DNA of 64,000 nt from Amorphochlora amoebiformis (Eukaryota; Cercozoa; Chlorarachniophyceae): assembly GCA_054601695.1 (NCBI GenBank), contig BAAHQB010000114.1:555388-619387 (forward strand). The letters are read 5' to 3'. Position 1 is the stretch's first letter. Each line of letters opens with the position of its first letter. Below, one piece after another: positions 59,429 to 64,000 of this stretch. Under the pieces are notes generated by a model. That model ran no database searches. It was not told the DNA's origin and saw nothing but the letters and a program-made list of their open reading frames with translations. The translations under genes and the position numbers were made by a program.

Positions 59429-59465
<37 letters not shown>

Positions 59466-59520
59466 ATATATAATACCTTGGATATTGTTTGTAGATAGTA
59501 GTTAGGGGAGGTACACATAC

Positions 59521-59569
<49 letters not shown>

Positions 59570-59661
59570 ATATAATACCTTGGATATTGTTTGTAGATAG
59601 AAGTTAGGGGACGATATTGGACCGCCTTGTACTCCGACTACCAAGTCCAAATCACTGATAT

Positions 59662-59692
<31 letters not shown>

Positions 59693-59783
59693 GTATATGT
59701 ACATATATATATATGTGTATATATGTATATATATATGTACATGTAAGACTTTTACATATATAATACGCACGTATGTGCACATG

Positions 59784-59834
<51 letters not shown>

Positions 59835-59835
59835 G

Positions 59836-59900
<65 letters not shown>

Positions 59901-59972
59901 GTGTATGCATGTATGCATGTATGTATGTATACATACATATTTATGCATATTTGTACATGTTTGTACATATAT

Positions 59973-60027
<55 letters not shown>

Positions 60028-60115
60028 CATACATATAATCCATAACGTACCTCGACGGTATATTAAGACCAGTAGCAAACGACCCGTATACCTTAACGCT
60101 AGCCCCCGGTATTAC
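56880..60115 (-). CDS. 3' part of an unknown gene, four exons
   Basis: Exons on the minus strand: 60051-60115 (acceptor [29 protein letters not shown]..., donor AG|GTACGT), 59579-59654 (acceptor [27 protein letters not shown]..., donor AAG|GTATTA), 57020-57055 (acceptor [22 protein letters not shown]) and 56880-56933 (acceptor [21 protein letters not shown]... then TAA). Phases 2, 0 and 0 agree at the joins, giving 76 residues. The third exon lacks a GT donor; it ends AAG|GCAACCC, so the last intron would be a GC-AG intron made of CCCTAA repeats. The 2.5-kb intron holds the half-exon array at 57326-59500. Family unknown. Confidence 0.6.
57326..59500 (-). repeat. 22 donor-bearing half-copies of the exon at 59579
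   Basis: Unit (minus sense): TGTACCTCCCCTAACTAC, TATCTACAAACAATATCCAAG, then donor GTATTATATATC and AT spacers that make the period 75-145 bp. Read in the exon's frame it gives [11 protein letters not shown]. The three copies furthest from the exon (57328-57600) form a divergent subgroup (CTGCGTACTATC). Two copies carry a stop (TAA for CAA), so they are not all constrained. None has an acceptor. Confidence 0.9.
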
Positions 60116-60149
60116 CTGGGATTAAAACTAATAAAGAATGGCTTCCACT

Positions 60150-60233
60150 TTCTCTCCTCTCTCACTCTCGCTCACATACGCCCATCTCTCCCTCTCTTTC
60201 TCGTACTTCTCTCTCCCTCCTGCCTCTCTCTCT

Positions 60234-60275
<42 letters not shown>

Positions 60276-60640
60276 CTCTTCTCTCTCTTCTCTCTCTCTC
60301 CATCCCTCTGTTCTCTCTCGCTCTCATATTTCTCTCTCACTCTCTCTCCTTTTACCATCTCTCTCACTCTCCTTTCGCTCTCGTTCTCATTCAAGCTCAC
60401 ATCCTGTACTCTCTCTATCTCTCTCGCTTCTCTCTCTCTATTCTCCCTCCCTCACTCTCTCTCCGTCTCCCTCTCTCTCTCGCACCTCTCTCTCTTTGAC
60501 TCTCTTCCTCTTCTCTCATTCTCTCTCTCATTCTCTCTTCTCATTCTCTCTCTCATTCTCTCTCTCGCTCTCCTTCTCCTTCCATCTCTCTCTCTCCCTC
60601 TCTCGCTCTCAATCCCATTCCCTCTCACACCCTTCCTTCT
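60150..60640 (+). repeat. (CT)n tract
   Basis: CT repeat with CATT and CACT variants; Ser/Leu frames are artefacts. The region 60641-60800 beyond it is unique. On the minus strand it holds AACATGGCGAAGACAGACG after an ATTACAG acceptor, a possible short exon (NMAKTDEKHKP). Confidence 0.85.
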
Positions 60641-60830
60641 GTTTGAGACGTTTAATCCACTGTCTCGTAAAGACGTTCATGGATTGGAATTAGGGTTAGG
60701 AATGGAGATTACTTTGTGAATTAGAGGTCTCAGGAGGTTTAGGGTTAGGGCTTGTGTTTTTCGTCTGTCTTCGCCATGTTTTCTGTAATGGTATATCCAA
60801 ATGAAAACATATTTACAAATTTACATATAC

Positions 60831-60865
<35 letters not shown>

Positions 60866-60895
60866 TTATATATAAATATATATACAAATAATATT

Positions 60896-60933
<38 letters not shown>

Positions 60934-60939
60934 GTGTGT

Positions 60940-61057
60940 GTGTGCGTATTTCAATATTGAATTTTGAATATATCAGTACACAAATATGTAATATAGAAGT
61001 ATGCACCGATACAAACACAAAGAAGATATATATATATATATATATATATAAATATAT

Positions 61058-61109
<52 letters not shown>

Positions 61110-61240
61110 TATATGTATTTCAATATTTAAATGCGAATATATCAGAGCACACAAGTATGTAATATAGAAGTACATATACCGATACAAGCACAAAGAGGTA
61201 AATATATGTAAACATAGTTTTGAGAATATATACATTCATA
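60940..61240. repeat. two copies of a 160-bp unit
   Basis: GTATTTCAATATT...GAATATATCAG...ACACAA(A/G)TATGTAATATAGAAGTA...ACCGATACAA(A/G)CACAAAGA at 60948 and 61106. Unique sequence follows to 61340; no clear exon. Confidence 0.85.
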
Positions 61241-61339
61241 TTCATACATGTATGCAACCTCGATATGTGTGTAATTAGTATATATATTACGATTGTAAAG
61301 GTAAATATAAGACTGACAGTATCCTGAACGGTCTATGTT

Positions 61340-61382
61340 CATAAGTATACACAAAACATATGCAAACAGATATGATATAAAC

Positions 61383-61431
<49 letters not shown>

Positions 61432-61565
61432 ATGCTATATATATATATATACATATGTATGTATGTATGTTTATATTACACATACACTCATATATATGTA
61501 TGTATACATGTATATATATATATATATGTATATACACACATATATATTATATGTGTATATATATA

Positions 61566-61600
<35 letters not shown>

Positions 61601-61608
61601 GTATATAC

Positions 61609-61698
<90 letters not shown>

Positions 61699-61745
61699 TA
61701 CACACATACACATCCACACACACACACACGTACATATACACGCAC

Positions 61746-61786
<41 letters not shown>

Positions 61787-61793
61787 GTACATA

Positions 61794-61843
<50 letters not shown>

Positions 61844-61915
61844 ATATATATATCATATATATATATATATATACTATATATATATATATATATATATATT
61901 TATGTCTATATATTC
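61340..61915. repeat. (AT)n block
   Basis: AT microsatellite with an ACAC segment. No gene. Confidence 0.9.
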
Positions 61916-61917
61916 AC

Positions 61918-62466
<549 letters not shown>

Positions 62467-62480
62467 CTATTCAATTTCAA

Positions 62481-62704
62481 GGAGAGAGAGAGAGAGAGAG
62501 AGAGAGGAAAACAACACAGAGGAAAAGAGAGAGAGAGAGAGAGGAAAACAACACAGAGGAAAAGAGAGGGAGAAAGAGAGAGATACACACAAAAACAGAA
62601 GCACACACAAGAGATACACATAAACACGCACAAGAAAGATAGATGGAGATGGATGATAGAGAGAAAGAAAGAGAGAGAGAGACAGAGAGAGAAAGAGAGA
62701 GAGC

Positions 62705-62746
<42 letters not shown>

Positions 62747-63450
62747 CAGAGAGAGCAGAGAGAGAGAAAGAGAAAGAGAGAGAAGAGTGAGAGAAAGAGA
62801 GAGAAAAGAGAGGAAAGGGCAACTAGGACCGGCGACTCGACGAGAGCGAGTGAGAGAGGAGAAAAGATCGAGGTATGAGAGAGAAAGAGAGAGAGGGAGA
62901 GAGAAAGAAGAGCGAGTGAGAGAGGAGAAAAAGATCGAGATATGAGAGAGAAAGAGAGAGAGGGAGAGAGAAAGAAGAGAGAGTGAGGAGAAAAGATCGA
63001 GATATGAGAGAGAAAGAGAGAGAGGGAGAGAGAAAGAAGAGAGAGTGAGAGAGGAGAAAAAGATCGAGATATGAGAGAGAAAGAGAGAGAGGGAGAGAGA
63101 AAGAAGAGAGAGTGAGAGAGAAAGAAGAGGGAGGGATAGAGAAAGGAGAGAGAGGGAGAGAGAAAGAGAGAGAGGGAGAGAGAAAGAAGAGAGAGGGAGA
63201 GAGAAAGAAGAGAGAGGGAGAGAGAAAGAAGAGGGAGGGATAGAGAAAGGAGAGAGAGGGAGAGAGAAAGAAGAGAGAGGGAGAGAAAGAAGAGAGAGGG
63301 AGAAAGAAAGAAGAGAGAGGGAGAGAGAAAGAAGAGAGAGGGAGAGAAAGAAGAGAGAGAGGGAGAGAGAGAAGAGAGAGGAAGAAAGAAGAGAGAGGAA
63401 GAAAGAAGAGAAAGGGAGAAAGAAGAGAGAGAGAGAGAGTAGAGAGAGAG
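62481..63450 (-). repeat. (GA)n tract with nested minisatellites
   Basis: Nearly 1 kb of GA. A unit of about 65 bp with AAAAGATCGAG(G/A)TATGAGAGAGAAAG occurs four times from 62863. A 35-bp GGGAGAGAGAAAGAAGAGAGA unit fills the rest. It is CT-rich in the sense of the minus exons downstream and ends at their acceptor. Confidence 0.9.
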
Positions 63451-63454
63451 AAGG

Positions 63455-63621
63455 TTTGGTGAACCTCTACTCGGCGGATGGCTTCATGGTGTGCGCGATT
63501 TTGCTGGTTTAGCCAGGCCAGGTATTCGTATGTAGTGCTAACCTTTGGTTATGTGTGGATTGCTATATATCATATGGGTATGTGTATATATATTTATATG
63601 TAATATATGTATTTTATATAA

Positions 63622-63687
<66 letters not shown>

Positions 63688-63793
63688 ATCTAAATATATC
63701 TGTATATATATATATATATATATATAAATCTTTATACGTTAATGAGTTTATATATATTTTTATACACGCACACACACATATATATATACACAT

Positions 63794-63865
<72 letters not shown>

Positions 63866-64000
63866 GCATAAACACACACATATATATATATATATATATA
63901 CCTCAGGATATAGTTCATCACCCTCTACGAGTCCCCCCCTGTCCTGCACACGCCTTCGATTACCCCACCCCCAACCCAACCACCTATATTACACGCACAC
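63455..64000. other. short unique stretch, AT repeats, C-rich end
   Basis: 63455-63560 and 63905-64000 are unique and of mixed or C-rich composition; the rest is AT with ACAC. No frame or splice pattern stands out, and the window ends here. Confidence 0.7.

Noticed and set aside
57326-59500. CRISPR-like array (regular repeats with spacers)
   Set aside because: The spacers are all AT microsatellite, the setting is eukaryotic and no cas genes are present; the unit matches the end of a neighbouring exon.

Overview
This is a piece of eukaryotic nuclear genome, most likely from a protist. The signs are spliced genes with GT-AG introns, TTAGGG-type telomeric repeats scattered inside the sequence in both orientations, and coding DNA far richer in G+C than its surroundings. 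The lineage cannot be fixed from the sequence. The V-ATPase subunit d gene is divergent, and TTAGGG repeats occur in several protist groups, fungi and animals.

Most of the window is simple repeat: (AT)n, (CCCTAA)n/(TTAGGG)n and (CT)n/(GA)n. Long open frames inside these repeats are translation artefacts (poly [22 protein letters not shown]) and are not annotated. Small non-repetitive islands of 20-115 bp sit between the repeats. Many are bounded by an AG on one side and a GT on the other, are open in a frame with protein-like composition, and can be joined to their neighbours in matching phase. I read them as exons of long genes whose introns are the repeats. The best chains are: 35.8-44.1 kb (+, twelve exons), 56.9-60.1 kb (-, four exons), 26.7-28.7 kb (+, seven exons), 30.9-33.4 kb (+, four exons), 12.7-17.9 kb (+), 55.4-56.1 kb (+, three exons) and 61.9-62.5 kb (-, with a VVFDG motif like Rad2/XPG nucleases). 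Looser exons lie at 1.8-5.0, 9.2-11.4 and 19.6-24.2 kb.

A second pattern is superimposed. Many of these exons have partial tandem copies next to them. Copies upstream, in the sense of transcription, keep the acceptor and the 5' part and lose the donor. Copies downstream keep the 3' part and the donor and lose the acceptor. One intact exon always remains. The largest set is 22 donor-bearing half-exons at 57.3-59.5 kb.

Between 45.5 and 50.9 kb is a compact block with ordinary introns: a calmodulin-length EF-hand protein (-), V-ATPase subunit d (+) divergent from it across about 340 bp, and, facing the V-ATPase gene, a previously hidden four-exon gene (-) for a 129-residue protein with a signal peptide. 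Two small possible genes lie at 6.4 and 7.3 kb. No rRNA, tRNA, transposase, CRISPR array or bacterial feature was seen. All spliced models were assembled by eye; no RNA or homology search was available.
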